This document shows positions 53,409 through 63,134 of a DNA stretch of 64,000 bases, one piece after another. Both the position numbers and the translations under genes were made by a program. Source of the stretch: Pedobacter mucosus (lineage in GTDB: Bacteria > Bacteroidota > Bacteroidia > Sphingobacteriales > Sphingobacteriaceae); assembly GCF_022200785.1 (NCBI RefSeq), contig NZ_CP087585.1, forward strand, positions 3,286,001 to 3,350,000. Reading direction: 5' to 3'. Under the pieces are notes generated by a model. The model was given only the letters and a program-made list of their open reading frames with translations, did not search any database and was not told where the DNA came from. Positions within the stretch are counted from its first letter, which is position 1. Each line of letters begins with the position of its first letter.

Positions 53409-53797
53409 TTTTGAGTCTTTAGTTCTGAGTCGAGAGTCTTGAGAACATATAAAAAGCGTTTTTGATTAAGTTCAGGAACGCTTTTTTGTTTTCGTAGTTA
53501 TTCTTATTTAGTACGGCTTTCGGCATTGCGAAGAGGTTTTTCAGCCGACGAAGCAATCTTTATTTTTTAATTTAAATCTTCAATGGTTTGAATGTCAGAA
53601 GTGTTTTCATCAAGGGATTAAGTGTTTTATCAACTTATATTTTTAAAGGCTTTATAGCAAGAAATTTTTTTCATTAAGTGATTAAGCTTTTGATCAACTT
53701 AAATTCTTAATGATCTTAAGGTTAGAAAGCTGTTTTGCAACTAAAGGATTAAGTCTTTGACCAATCATACTTCCATAAATGTGTTAATTTTATCTGT
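53409..53797. other. Spacer with dnaK terminator and degenerate tandem repeats
   Basis: No gene. Starts with a word-repeat stretch (GAGTCTTTAG, GAGTCGAGAGTCTTGAG), then the dnaK terminator, then three degenerate copies of a unit of about 65 bp containing GGATTAAGNNTTTNATCAA, beginning near 53615, 53679 and 53746. Confidence 0.6.
53451..53490 (+). terminator. Terminator after dnaK
   Basis: AAAAAGCGTT pairs with AACGCTTTTTT around a loop of about 16 bases, then TGTTTTC. It lies about 45 bp after the dnaK stop. Confidence 0.75.
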
Positions 53798-54874
53798 TCA
53801 CACTAAATTTTCTTCTATAATACTTTGTAACTCTTTTTCATTTAATGTGATTTCTTGTAGTAATTTAAATTGATTTTTTGCTCTATCTAAATTTTGCGAC
53901 TCGTAGTTTATTGGATAATAAATATTACCATTTAAGTAATCAGTTAAGAAACGTAAAGCTTGCATATAAATAATGTATTTGCCAGAAAATAGGATTAACT
54001 CTTTTTCTGTAGGCGTTAAAACGCTTTTCATTTCAGATAAATAACCCTTAATCATAGCTTCAAAATAGGGCAAACGAATTTTTATTTTGCTTAAGTCAGT
54101 TTCATTTTCAGAGAAAGCACATAGATATGTTCGCATCATATCACCTAAATCAGAAAAGAATTTACCAGGCATTAAGGTATCCAAATCTATAACACAAACC
54201 CCTTCAAACGTATCAGCATTTAATAAAACATTACTAATTTTTGTATCGTGGTGCATCACACGATCGGGCAAATCAACACTATGAGCATATGATTTATAAA
54301 AATCCAATATGTATTTATGAGCTAATGCACTATCGATTTGAATCTTCGCCAAAGCTTTAATTTCTGGAGTGATGCAGATTAATGCTTTAGAAAATTGATC
54401 GAAACGCAAATCCAGACTATGGAATCCGGCGATGGTTTGTTCTAATTTTGAAACATTAAAATTCTTTAATAACCTACTTAATTTTCCAAATTGTTTAGCG
54501 GCTTCATATGCCTGAAGAGGTTGGGTTAAAACATCAAGTGAAACTGTGTCAGCAATAAAAGGAAGCAAACGCCAATATTCGTGTTTTATAAATGCCATTT
54601 CATCACCGAAAGCAGTCTGAATTGGCTTGATAAAAAGATAATCGGGAGAACTTATTAAAAGATAATTAGCTACTGCTTTTATGTTATTTGCTATTGCCTC
54701 AGGATTTTTGAAAACGGCCGTATTTATGTTTTGTAGGATATATTTTTTGTCGGCAAGTTGTTCTGAAACCAAATAGGTTCGGTTAATTAAGCCCGAACCT
54801 ATTTGTGTAATTGTTATATTTTCCTCAGAAAATCCGAATGCTTTTAATATTTCGGGATCTAAGTTTAGCTCCAT
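53798..54874 (-). CDS. nahK: Sugar 1-kinase of the NahK / aminoglycoside-phosphotransferase-like family
   Basis: A 358-residue APH-fold kinase. From memory it shares many segments with bifidobacterial N-acetylhexosamine 1-kinase: GSGLINRTYLV, KKYILQNINTAVF, EYWRLLPFI, the catalytic loop HHDTKISNVLL and the metal loop IDLDTLMPGKFFSDLGD, plus RFLTDYLNGNIYYPI. It would phosphorylate GlcNAc/GalNAc-type sugars at C1. It overlaps the nucleotidyltransferase gene by 10 bp, giving a coupled kinase-uridylyltransferase pair. Exact sugar specificity is inferred, and a general phosphotransferase remains possible. Confidence 0.8.
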   Translation of the reverse strand: MELNLDPEILKAFGFSEENITITQIGSGLINRTYLVSEQLADKKYILQNINTAVFKNPEAIANNIKAVANYLLISSPDYLFIKPIQTAFGDEMAFIKHEYWRLLPFIADTVSLDVLTQPLQAYEAAKQFGKLSRLLKNFNVSKLEQTIAGFHSLDLRFDQFSKALICITPEIKALAKIQIDSALAHKYILDFYKSYAHSVDLPDRVMHHDTKISNVLLNADTFEGVCVIDLDTLMPGKFFSDLGDMMRTYLCAFSENETDLSKIKIRLPYFEAMIKGYLSEMKSVLTPTEKELILFSGKYIIYMQALRFLTDYLNGNIYYPINYESQNLDRAKNQFKLLQEITLNEKELQSIIEENLV

Positions 54875-55764
54875 AATTTTTCAGGATACGTTCCATTTTT
54901 CACAAGCTGATTAATGCTATCTTGAACATATGGTTTATCTTCTTTATAAGTTACTCCAAACCATTTATTTGATGTTGGAACAACTTTAAAAGTTGCTTCA
55001 CCTGTACTCACTAAACTTTCGCCAATTAAAGGAATAAAGAATTCTGCTTTAGGTTTATCTTTATTTGCTTCAGCGAATGCTACGAAAAGCTTTTCTGTAA
55101 TATCGAAAACAGCAGGTGTAAAGCCCCAGAAATTCATTGATACCGGCGTTTCAAAACTCAACGGATATTCTTTATCATCTTCTTCATAAACAATAATATC
55201 GTCTTTTGGATAAACTTTTGTCCGTTCGATAATTTCCTGAAGATTTCCAGCATCGTCTACTTTACATACTCCACGAGAAACGGCTCCAAACTCTGATAAT
55301 GTTTTACCGATTTCATAACCAATAATGGAGAAATTACTATCAGTTGCTTCATCATTCAAGAAATCAACCATTTTTTTAAAAGCATCAAAGCCGTAATAAT
55401 CATCAGCATTAATTACGCAAAAAGGTTCCTTAACTACATTTCTCGCAGATAAGATTGCATGAGCTGTTCCCCAAGGCTTCTCTCTGTAAATTTCCTCTTC
55501 AATTCCAAATTGTTTTAAATCAAAATTTTGAAAAACATAATCAGTTTCTATTCTACCATTTAATTTCGGTTCAAAAATTGATTTAAAATTTTCAACAAAT
55601 TCTTCTTTGATGATAAATACAACTTTGCCAAAACCGGCGTTAATTGCATCATATATAGAGTAATCGATAATCGTTTCACCATTTGGGCCAAAGCCATCGA
55701 TCTGTTTCATGCTTCCATAACGGCTAGCCATACCAGCAGCCAATATTAATAAAGTAGGTTTCAT
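54865..55764 (-). CDS. Sugar-1-phosphate nucleotidyltransferase
   Basis: A 299-residue Rossmann-like GT-A nucleotidyltransferase that joins NTP and a sugar-1-phosphate. The signature LLILAAGMASRYGSMKQID (phosphate-binding GxGxR/K variant) opens the protein; VINADDYYGFDAF provides the metal-binding Asp, and AFAEANKDKPKAEFFIP follows. The short length excludes GlmU acyltransferase fusions. Because the sugar kinase follows it with a 10-bp overlap, it probably makes the UDP-sugar from the kinase product. Confidence 0.88.
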   Translation of the reverse strand: MKPTLLILAAGMASRYGSMKQIDGFGPNGETIIDYSIYDAINAGFGKVVFIIKEEFVENFKSIFEPKLNGRIETDYVFQNFDLKQFGIEEEIYREKPWGTAHAILSARNVVKEPFCVINADDYYGFDAFKKMVDFLNDEATDSNFSIIGYEIGKTLSEFGAVSRGVCKVDDAGNLQEIIERTKVYPKDDIIVYEEDDKEYPLSFETPVSMNFWGFTPAVFDITEKLFVAFAEANKDKPKAEFFIPLIGESLVSTGEATFKVVPTSNKWFGVTYKEDKPYVQDSINQLVKNGTYPEKLWS

Positions 55765-56118
55765 AATTGAAATAATAATAGTCAGTTTTAAATATTGACT
55801 AGCGTTTTGTTTATATAATTAATTTAAAAATTTAAATAATTTACTTAAATCATAATCTTGTTTAAAATCTGCTGCTTATCTATCGAGATATTTTCAATTT
55901 CTATTATTAACTTGTGAATAATAGCCTAGTATTTCATCGAATGATATGATTTAGTCTGATTTTGAGCCTTAACTTGACATGGACCACTTTCTATATTCCG
56001 TTAATAATATCAACTTGTTAATAACCATATTAATCCTTTAAAGTTCTTTCGATTTAAGTAATCTTTATACCTCAAATTTTATAACAACAAGATAATTTAA
56101 TTAAGTAATTCTTAATTG
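55765..56118. other. AT-rich spacer
   Basis: No gene seen. The only structure noticed is a small dyad TAGTCA...TGACTA (55779-55801) about 15 bp upstream of the nucleotidyltransferase ATG, which could be an operator. Confidence 0.5.
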
Positions 56119-56781
56119 TTATAACTGATTAATAAAATCAAATACTTTTTTCAAATCTTCATCAGTTTTAAAGTTGATTGTGTTTTTTTTCATAAATTCA
56201 GTAATTTCTGCTTCCTTATTTGGAATCAAGACTAATACATTTTTTTTTGAAGGGAAAAACTTTGTTAAGCTACCATCTTTAAATATAAAAAAGGAAGTTG
56301 TTGGGTTAAAATTTTTGTTAACTGATTGTGCTCCGTAACCTTTACTTTCCATAATTGAAATATTATACTTTTTGTAAAGTGAAATTTTTCCTGTCGATAT
56401 ATTTTGAATAAAGCCTTTACTAGCGATATTATAGCTAGCTGGAAAATTGAAGGTGAACTTCAAAGGAATTGGCGAATTCGATGACAATAATTCGAATTCA
56501 TCAATGGGTTCAGCGAAATACATAGAATCTCCCTCTGAAGTTTGGAATAGCAATTTTTCTTGTGAGACATCAAATTTTAAGGACATTTCTCTTTGAATTT
56601 TTCCAGAGCTGGTTTTTATTGTGCCTTTCGACCAATAGTTGAAAAGATAAGGGCTTCCAGATACATCTCCATTAGCCTTACCTTTAATCATGGTACCTTT
56701 TGAATCTGTAAATAATGGACTTGTAACTTGGGCGATTGCCGATATTGACGAGAATAACAGAGCGATAAATAGTAATTTCAT
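56119..56781 (-). CDS. Secreted hypothetical protein
   Basis: A 220-residue protein with signal peptide MKLLFIALLFSSISAIAQ. The mature part is beta-rich and polar, with the pattern GSPYLFNYWSKGTIKTSSGK and a C-terminal helical stretch. It resembles Bacteroidota periplasmic proteins of unknown function; no family can be named. It lies 25 bp after the HerA-like ATPase stop on the same strand and may share its transcript. Confidence 0.7.
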   Translation of the reverse strand: MKLLFIALLFSSISAIAQVTSPLFTDSKGTMIKGKANGDVSGSPYLFNYWSKGTIKTSSGKIQREMSLKFDVSQEKLLFQTSEGDSMYFAEPIDEFELLSSNSPIPLKFTFNFPASYNIASKGFIQNISTGKISLYKKYNISIMESKGYGAQSVNKNFNPTTSFFIFKDGSLTKFFPSKKNVLVLIPNKEAEITEFMKKNTINFKTDEDLKKVFDFINQL

Positions 56782-56805
56782 GTATGTATAATAATGTAAA
56801 TTAAT

Positions 56806-58359
56806 TTAAAATCCAAATATTCCGCCTCCAGTTCGAGATCTCGACTTCTTCCCAGTTAACATACCAAATATTCCTCTAACAATTTCTTTTCCAATTTGAC
56901 GAGTTATTGTTGCCCCCATAACTTGTTCAACAATACTTTTTTCCCCAGTTCTAGGTTTGTTTTCCATTTTAACGGATTTTTCTTGATCAGCAATTGCTGT
57001 TTGCTCGTTAATTCTTTTGGTCAAAATATCATAAGCACTCTCAGGGTCAATTGCATCTTTATATTTAGCATATAGTGGGCTTACTTTAATAAGATTATCA
57101 AGGTCATTTGTATTTAATGGACCCATTGATGCTCTTGGGGGAGTTAATAAAGTGGCTACAACTTCTGTTGGAATACCTTTTTCATTTAAAACCGTAATCA
57201 AAGCCTGCCCGGTTCCTAAAGATGTTAAGACCTTATCAATTTCGTAAAAATCTGAAGCGGGATAGGTTTTAACTGTCTTTTTAAGTGCATCAACATCGTT
57301 CGGTGTAAAAGCCCTAAGTGCATGCTGGATGCGGTTACCTAATTGACCTAAAACACTTTCAGGTACATCTGTTGGAGATTGAGTACAAAAAAATATTCCA
57401 ATTCCTTTTGAGCGAATTAATCTTATTATAGTTTCAATCTGCTCTAAAAATGCTTTTGAAGAATTTTTAAAAAGCAAATGAGCTTCATCTATAAAAAAAA
57501 CAAGTTTTGGTTTATCCAAATCACCAACTTCTGGCATAGTATTAAATAATTCAACCAAAAGACTTAGTAAAAATGTCGAATATAAAATTGGTTGATTCTG
57601 AACATCAGATATATTCAACAAACTTATTGTTCCCTTTCCATCAACACGTTCGAATAAATCATCGATATCAAAAGATTTTTCACCGAATATTCCACTTAAA
57701 CCTTGCTGTTCGATGGCTACAATTTTTCTAAGTATTGTTCCTGAAGTAGAGGTTGAAATACTACCATAACTACTTTTTATTTCAACAGCGCCCGGACCTT
57801 CGGATAAATAAGAAACTAATTTTTTTAAATCATTAAGGTCGATAATCGGCATTTTGTTATCGTCAGCATATTTAAATATTACTGCCATAACACCAGATTG
57901 CGTATCATTAAGATCTAAAATTTTGGATAAAAGCGTTGGTCCGAATTCTAAAACAGTTGCACGCATTTGTGAACCTAACTTACCAGATAACGAGTATATT
58001 TCTACAGGAAATCCAGAAGGTGTAAATGGCTTATTAAGTTGTTGTGCTCGTTCTTCTATTTTCGAATTTGCCGTACCAGCTTGATTCAACCCAGATAAGT
58101 CGCCTTTAACATCCAGTATGAAAACAGGAACACCAGCCTCAGATAGCTGTTCTGCCAGCAACTGTAATGTACGTGTTTTTCCTGTTCCAGTGGCTCCAGC
58201 AATTAAACCATGCCTATTCATCATCTTTAATGATAGATTTACCTCGGCTTCACTATATGTAGTAGTATCCAGTAAACCAGCACCTAAATAAATATAAGAT
58301 CCAGTTGGCGCATACGATTGTTTAATTTTGTTTATGAAATTTGCAGCTGATTCGGTCAT
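56806..58359 (-). CDS. HerA-like ATPase (DUF853 family)
   Basis: A 517-residue P-loop ATPase of the HerA/FtsK superfamily. Walker A GATGTGKTRTLQ lies near residues 33-45 and Walker B LVFFIDEAHLLF near 285. IGIFFCTQSPTDVP and LGNRIQHALRAFTPND give the sensor and arginine region. The last 15 residues are GGGIFGF-like. DUF853 proteins are hexameric putative helicases or translocases of unknown role. ATG at 58359 is used; an upstream TTG at 58374 gives the shorter-odds MPNQN start. No nuclease partner (NurA or SIR2 type) is adjacent, so a defence role is not supported. Confidence 0.88.
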   Translation of the reverse strand: MTESAANFINKIKQSYAPTGSYIYLGAGLLDTTTYSEAEVNLSLKMMNRHGLIAGATGTGKTRTLQLLAEQLSEAGVPVFILDVKGDLSGLNQAGTANSKIEERAQQLNKPFTPSGFPVEIYSLSGKLGSQMRATVLEFGPTLLSKILDLNDTQSGVMAVIFKYADDNKMPIIDLNDLKKLVSYLSEGPGAVEIKSSYGSISTSTSGTILRKIVAIEQQGLSGIFGEKSFDIDDLFERVDGKGTISLLNISDVQNQPILYSTFLLSLLVELFNTMPEVGDLDKPKLVFFIDEAHLLFKNSSKAFLEQIETIIRLIRSKGIGIFFCTQSPTDVPESVLGQLGNRIQHALRAFTPNDVDALKKTVKTYPASDFYEIDKVLTSLGTGQALITVLNEKGIPTEVVATLLTPPRASMGPLNTNDLDNLIKVSPLYAKYKDAIDPESAYDILTKRINEQTAIADQEKSVKMENKPRTGEKSIVEQVMGATITRQIGKEIVRGIFGMLTGKKSRSRTGGGIFGF

Positions 58360-58374
58360 ATTTTGGTTAGGCAA

Positions 58375-58708
58375 TTTAAGAAAGAAAATTCAAAATTTTG
58401 CTGTTTTAAAACTATGTAAACCTATCGCAAAGAAAAACAAAATAGGTTTACAGTTTTCAACAACTATATAACTTATAAGAACTTACTCATTTTTTTAAAC
58501 TTATAACTTTATCTTATACTAATAAGCTAATTTAAAAAAGGAGCTAAAGCATGTATGCCCTATATAAAATTTATAAATCTTTAATAATGTAAGTCAGCTC
58601 TAAAATTTCTCTAGCGCTGCAGTTTAAAAAAACTGTCTTTTAGATAACGATAGCCTGAATCAAAAGCACAAATACCTTGTATGAAAATTAAATTAGTTTC
58701 CATGAATA
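58375..58708. other. Spacer with an inverted repeat
   Basis: No confident gene. It holds an 11-bp-arm inverted repeat (58411-58455) and a 13-codon frame at 58551 behind an AAAAAGGAGCT ribosome-binding-like word. Confidence 0.6.
58411..58455. repeat. Inverted repeat upstream of the HerA-like gene
   Basis: TGTAAACCTAT pairs perfectly with ATAGGTTTACA around a 16-base A-rich loop, with further partial pairing (AAACT/AGTTTT) outside. There is no T-tract on the minus strand, so it is either a leader hairpin or a binding site for the minus-strand ATPase gene that starts 50 bp away. Confidence 0.55.
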
Positions 58709-59590
58709 TTAGCTTTTAGCGAGTGTTTCAAACATTTCTTTTTGCGCTACTGATAAATTAGTTGGTATAATTATTTGCCACTTGATGTATAAATCACCAA
58801 AAAAATTATCTTTCTTATAAATTGGGAATCCTTTGCCTTTTAACCTAAGACTTGCATCAGGCTGAGTACCTTCAGGAACATTAAGTTTCACTTTTCCGTT
58901 AAGCGTTTCCACTATTTTTTGTCCGCCTAGTACTGCTGTATATAAATCTATATCTTCTTGAAGATAAATATCATTCCCTTTTCGCTTAAACTTTGGATCT
59001 TCACTAATATTAAATTTAATAATCAAATCTCCTGGAGGGCCATTGTTTACTCCTGGTGCACCATAACCAGGAAGTTTTATTTTTTGCCCATTTTCCACTC
59101 CAGCGGGTATCTTAATCCGAACTTGCTTACCATTAACAGTAAGGGTTTTTTTATGTGTAGTGTAAGCATCCAATAAATTAAGCTGTAATTCCGCAGTATA
59201 ATCTTGCCCTTTAAATGGCGAATTTCTTCCACTCCTTCCACCTCCACCAAACATTGAGGAAAAGAAATCTGAAAAATCCTCTTCACCATAGCCAGTATTA
59301 CCTGACCTATTGCCTTGCGATTGATACGACCTTTGTTGATTTTGTTGAGCATCTAACTGATCAGCATGTTGCCAATCTTTACCATATTTATCATACTTTT
59401 TACGCTTATCTGGGTCACTTAAAACTTCATTTGCTTCATTAAGTTGCTGAAATTTTTTATTTGCTTCTTGATTATTTGGGTTTAAATCTGGGTGATATTT
59501 TCGTGCTAATTTTCGATATGCTTTTTTTATTTCCTCAATTGAGGCATTTTTTTTTAAATCAAGGATTTTATAATAATCAATGTAGTCCAT
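58709..59590 (-). CDS. cbpA: DnaJ-class co-chaperone, CbpA-like
   Basis: A 293-residue J protein. The J domain occupies residues 1-68 with [17 protein letters not shown] carrying the HPD motif. A Q/G/S-rich linker (about 80-125, including [13 protein letters not shown]) is followed by two C-terminal peptide-binding barrels ([30 protein letters not shown]). There is no Cys-rich zinc-finger, so it is CbpA/DnaJB-type, not DnaJ. It stimulates Hsp70 (DnaK) in stress. It has its own transcript, being separated from neighbours by over 200 bp on both sides. Confidence 0.92.
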   Translation of the reverse strand: MDYIDYYKILDLKKNASIEEIKKAYRKLARKYHPDLNPNNQEANKKFQQLNEANEVLSDPDKRKKYDKYGKDWQHADQLDAQQNQQRSYQSQGNRSGNTGYGEEDFSDFFSSMFGGGGRSGRNSPFKGQDYTAELQLNLLDAYTTHKKTLTVNGKQVRIKIPAGVENGQKIKLPGYGAPGVNNGPPGDLIIKFNISEDPKFKRKGNDIYLQEDIDLYTAVLGGQKIVETLNGKVKLNVPEGTQPDASLRLKGKGFPIYKKDNFFGDLYIKWQIIIPTNLSVAQKEMFETLAKS

Positions 59591-59754
59591 AAGTGATCAA
59601 ACAAATAAGTTTCGGTAATGTTCATGTTTTAAAGTGATAAATGTAGGCTTAATTCTAGCATTTTCATTGATCTTTTAAGCCTAAAAATAACAAACATCTA
59701 GTTAACAAAACGCTAATTACATCATTGAAATCTACAAATAATTAAAGTTTACAC

Positions 59755-59786
59755 AAAAAAAATGCCCCATTTTGGAGCATTTTATT
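59755..59786 (-). terminator. Terminator after the S9 peptidase gene
   Basis: The AAATGCCCCA / TGGAGCATTT hairpin has a short loop. On the minus strand it is followed by TTTTTTTTGTG, within 10 bp of the stop. Confidence 0.8.
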
Positions 59787-59793
59787 AATGATT

Positions 59794-62211
59794 TTATTTT
59801 TTATTTTTCACATACTTTTCAAGCCATTGATCTTGCTCCCAAAGGGCATGTAAAATGTTTTCCTTGCCACGATAACCATGAGCCTCGTAAGGTAAAAAGA
59901 CAAAGCGAACAGTGCCGCCTGCGCCTTTAATTGCTGCGAATAATCGCTCACTATTTATTGGAAAAGTTCCCGGATTATCATCAGAATCTCCGTGTATTAA
60001 TAATAGAGGTGTTTTAATTTTATCGGCATAACTAAAAGGACTCATTTCGTAATACAATTGTGGTGCTTGCCAATAAGTCCTTTCCTCATTTTGAAAGCCA
60101 AATGGTGTAAGCGTACGATTGTAAGCGCCACTACGAGCGATTCCAGCAGCAAATAGATTGGTATGTGCTAAAAGATTTGCCGTCATGAAAGCTCCGTAAC
60201 TATGGCCGCCAACAGCCATTCTTTTCTTATCACCAACACCTAAACCTGATAATTTATTTATTGCCGCTTCAGCATTTAATTGCAATTGATCAATAAAAGT
60301 ATCGTTAGGTTTTTTACCCTCTTTAGCAACAATTGGCATTTCTGCATTATCTAAAACTGCGTAACCACGAGTAACCCAATAAATAGGAGAACCCCATGCT
60401 ATTGCAGTAAATTTATCTTTCGAACCACGTATTTGGGCCGCATCTGCTGCAGAATTAAATTCGCGAGGATAAGCCCAAATCAAAGTTGGTAATGGCCCGT
60501 CTTTTTCTTTGTTATATCCCTTTGGTAAGTATAAATCTCCAGTAAGATCAACACCATCAGCACGCTTGTACGAAATTTTTTCTTTCGTAATGCCTTCTAA
60601 AGATGGGTACGGGTTTGTGAAATTGGTAATTGGTTGATCCGCTATCCGGAGCATCAAATTTTTGATAAAATAATTAGGAACCATCTTCTGACTTTCTTTA
60701 CGAGTTAGTAAAACAAGTTTATCAGCGTTAATTACATCGCTTACATACTCAAAAGTCCCTTCTGTACTTCTCCAGATGATCTCATTTTTTTTTGTTGAAA
60801 GATCAAACTTTGCAAGAAAAGGCAAATCGCCTTTGTCTGATGATCCAACGGTATTATTCATTAATAATTTCGTTCCATTATCAATAGAATGAATAACCTG
60901 GCGACCGTATTTATTTTTAGTAGTAACTGGAGAACCTGGATTACCATAAGCATCAGTTTGGTTGCGGCTATATAACTCTTCTACTGCTCCAGTTGTTGGG
61001 TTATATCTGCTAACTTTGCTTGTTTGTTTACTACGCAAACCTTCCATAATTAAAGCCAAATTAGCATCGCCCCATTGCACACCACGATAACGGGATTGAG
61101 TTTTAAATAACTCTTTTTCTGTTCCACTAAAAGGAGCACTTAATGCATAAACTGCATCGTGAAACGGAACTTCTTTTTTAATTAATCCACTATCTAATGG
61201 TTTAGACCACACTAATGTTGCCGGCTCATCATCTCTCCAATCAAAACCTCGAGGAACATTTTGCATATTATCATATCCAGATGGCGTTCCTTCGGAAGAT
61301 GGAAGGTCAGCGATCACTTTAGCAACTTTTCCTGATAAATCTGTAATGGTTACTGTTGATGGAAAACCGTAAGCAGAAACCAGGTAAGAAAATGGTTTCT
61401 TAATGGTTTCAACTAACATGTAGCTTTTATCAGGAGATAAACTGGTCATTGTATAAATAGACGGTTTGCCAATAGCAGTTTCTACCCCAGCTGTGTTTTT
61501 TACCAATTGAGATGTTGCAAAAAATTCAAATAGCTGTTCGTCAAAAGGCGATTTAATAAGATCTTGATAGGTTGCACTCGGTGCTGCTTTTCCTAAATTT
61601 TGCTGAATAGTTGGCCCTTTTGGCATTAGCGGTTTAGTTGGCGCTGCACTTGCAGATTTAGTAACAGTACGATAAATTATTGTATTATCATTCAACCAAG
61701 TCAAGCCACTCCCTAATACTACATTTAAAAAAGCTTTATTTGTTTTAGTAGCCTTTTTTGTTGATAAATCAATAATATAAAGATCAACTCCTTTCTGCGT
61801 TGTATTGGTAAAAGCTATTTTATTTTCTGAAGGATTCCAACTAATATTACTTGCAAACAATGGACTAGGTAAACCTGTTACCTGAAAAGTTTGATTAGAT
61901 TTAATATTCTTTAAGCTAAAATTATTAATATAAGTTTGTCTGCTTGGTGAATAATTATTTGGATTTAACCTTAATCCAGCTATTCTGTACTCCGGCATTG
62001 CCAATTCTTCAACAGAAGGATAAGAATTACGCTCGCTAAATAAAATCCATTCTGCTTTTCCATCAATACTAACACTAGGTGTAGGTTTCGCTAGTAATAA
62101 ATCAGCAATTTCTTTTGGTGGAAGCTGGTAGTTTATCGCGTCTTGAGCAGCCACATTCATGGAAATGCCGATTCCTAAGATTAAAAAATGAAAGTGTAGT
62201 TTTTTTATCAT
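59794..62211 (-). CDS. S9-family serine peptidase (prolyl oligopeptidase-like), secreted
   Basis: An 805-residue enzyme with N-terminal signal peptide (FHFLILGIGISMNVAAQ). A beta-propeller region (about 60-530) is followed by an alpha/beta-hydrolase domain. The nucleophile Ser is in AVGGHSYGAFM, the Asp in LLIHGDSDDNPG and the His in LPYEAHGYRGKEN. It cleaves short peptides, probably after proline or other small residues, in the periplasm. The signature TLIWAYPREFNS is typical of the glutamyl/aminopeptidase-like S9C group found in Bacteroidota. Monocistronic. Confidence 0.92.
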   Translation of the reverse strand: MIKKLHFHFLILGIGISMNVAAQDAINYQLPPKEIADLLLAKPTPSVSIDGKAEWILFSERNSYPSVEELAMPEYRIAGLRLNPNNYSPSRQTYINNFSLKNIKSNQTFQVTGLPSPLFASNISWNPSENKIAFTNTTQKGVDLYIIDLSTKKATKTNKAFLNVVLGSGLTWLNDNTIIYRTVTKSASAAPTKPLMPKGPTIQQNLGKAAPSATYQDLIKSPFDEQLFEFFATSQLVKNTAGVETAIGKPSIYTMTSLSPDKSYMLVETIKKPFSYLVSAYGFPSTVTITDLSGKVAKVIADLPSSEGTPSGYDNMQNVPRGFDWRDDEPATLVWSKPLDSGLIKKEVPFHDAVYALSAPFSGTEKELFKTQSRYRGVQWGDANLALIMEGLRSKQTSKVSRYNPTTGAVEELYSRNQTDAYGNPGSPVTTKNKYGRQVIHSIDNGTKLLMNNTVGSSDKGDLPFLAKFDLSTKKNEIIWRSTEGTFEYVSDVINADKLVLLTRKESQKMVPNYFIKNLMLRIADQPITNFTNPYPSLEGITKEKISYKRADGVDLTGDLYLPKGYNKEKDGPLPTLIWAYPREFNSAADAAQIRGSKDKFTAIAWGSPIYWVTRGYAVLDNAEMPIVAKEGKKPNDTFIDQLQLNAEAAINKLSGLGVGDKKRMAVGGHSYGAFMTANLLAHTNLFAAGIARSGAYNRTLTPFGFQNEERTYWQAPQLYYEMSPFSYADKIKTPLLLIHGDSDDNPGTFPINSERLFAAIKGAGGTVRFVFLPYEAHGYRGKENILHALWEQDQWLEKYVKNKK

Positions 62212-62417
62212 GTCTAGTTGTTTTATTTGAATAAGGGAACATTCAAATATTGGAAAATTTAAGTTATTAACGCGTAACTTATTATTTACAGAGATTACTC
62301 TAGATAAAAATAGACTTTATCCATTAAATACCTTTTGAACTAGAATATTATGTTTTACACTTACTAGTAAAAAATGAACAATGATTTAAAATTAACTTTT
62401 AAAATTTTATAGTCACA

Positions 62418-62450
62418 AAAAAAGTCCTGTTCTTTTGAACAGGACTTTCT
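62418..62450 (-). terminator. Terminator after rplQ
   Basis: AAAGTCCTGTTC pairs perfectly with GAACAGGACTTT around TTTT; on the minus strand it is followed by a T-run (TTTTTTTGTG). It closes the rpoA-rplQ transcript about 20 bp past the stop. Confidence 0.9.
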
Positions 62451-62470
62451 TATCTCTAAAAAGGACTTGA

Positions 62471-62998
62471 CTATTCTCCTTTTGGTTCTTCAGTAGCAGG
62501 TGCTTCATCAGCAGGAGCAGCAACTTCTTCAGTAACTTCAGCGTTAGCATCAGCAGCTTTAGGTGCAGCAGTAGCTTTACTTCTACCACGACGAGTTGTT
62601 TTCTTCTCTTCTTTAGCTTCTACGTCTTTACCGTAAACTTCATTGTAATCTACCAATTCAATTAAAGCCATCTCCGCATTATCACCTTGACGATTGTTTA
62701 ATTTGATGATACGAGTATAACCACCTGGACGGTTTGCAACTTTTTCAGCAATTTCGCGGAACAAAATTGTTACTACTTCTTTATCTTGTAAGTAAGAGAA
62801 TACTGTACGACGAGAGTGTGTAGTATCGTTTTTTGATTTTGTAATAATAGGCTCAACATATACACGTAAAGCTTTTGCTTTAGCTAAAGTTGTTGAGATT
62901 CTTTTGTGCAAAATAAGTGATGAAGCCATGTTAGCTAACATCGCCTTTCTGTGCGAGGTTGTTCTACCTAAGTGATTGTGTTTTTTACCGTGTCTCAT
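62471..62998 (-). CDS. rplQ: 50S ribosomal protein L17
   Basis: The core ([20 protein letters not shown] at the N-terminus, then [15 protein letters not shown]) is L17, which sits at the peptide-exit side of the large subunit. At 175 residues it is longer than the roughly 120-residue E. coli protein because of a C-terminal tail rich in E, A and K/R ([19 protein letters not shown]). Such tails are common in Bacteroidota. ATG at 62998 is chosen; upstream in-frame codons to 63034 precede the family N-terminus. It follows rpoA, the standard order. Confidence 0.97.
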   Translation of the reverse strand: MRHGKKHNHLGRTTSHRKAMLANMASSLILHKRISTTLAKAKALRVYVEPIITKSKNDTTHSRRTVFSYLQDKEVVTILFREIAEKVANRPGGYTRIIKLNNRQGDNAEMALIELVDYNEVYGKDVEAKEEKKTTRRGRSKATAAPKAADANAEVTEEVAAPADEAPATEEPKGE

Positions 62999-63134
62999 TT
63001 CGAGTGTTGTAAGGCATATACCGTCTCTTTGCAATTAAGCTGAGGGAATTATATACCATGAAAAATATTAAAATTTATTAAGCTTTAAGTTTTAAGTCAT
63101 ACGTATTACGTAACACTTAAAACTTATAACTTTA

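Noticed and set aside
58551-58592. A 13-codon frame behind a good ribosome-binding-like AAAAAGGAGCT
   Set aside because: It is too short to support by sequence alone; it could be a leader peptide, but no attenuator or downstream plus-strand gene follows.
56806-59590. The HerA-like ATPase with its neighbours considered as a defence system
   Set aside because: The DUF853 ATPase has no nuclease, SIR2 or NurA partner nearby, and its neighbours are a secreted protein and a J protein.
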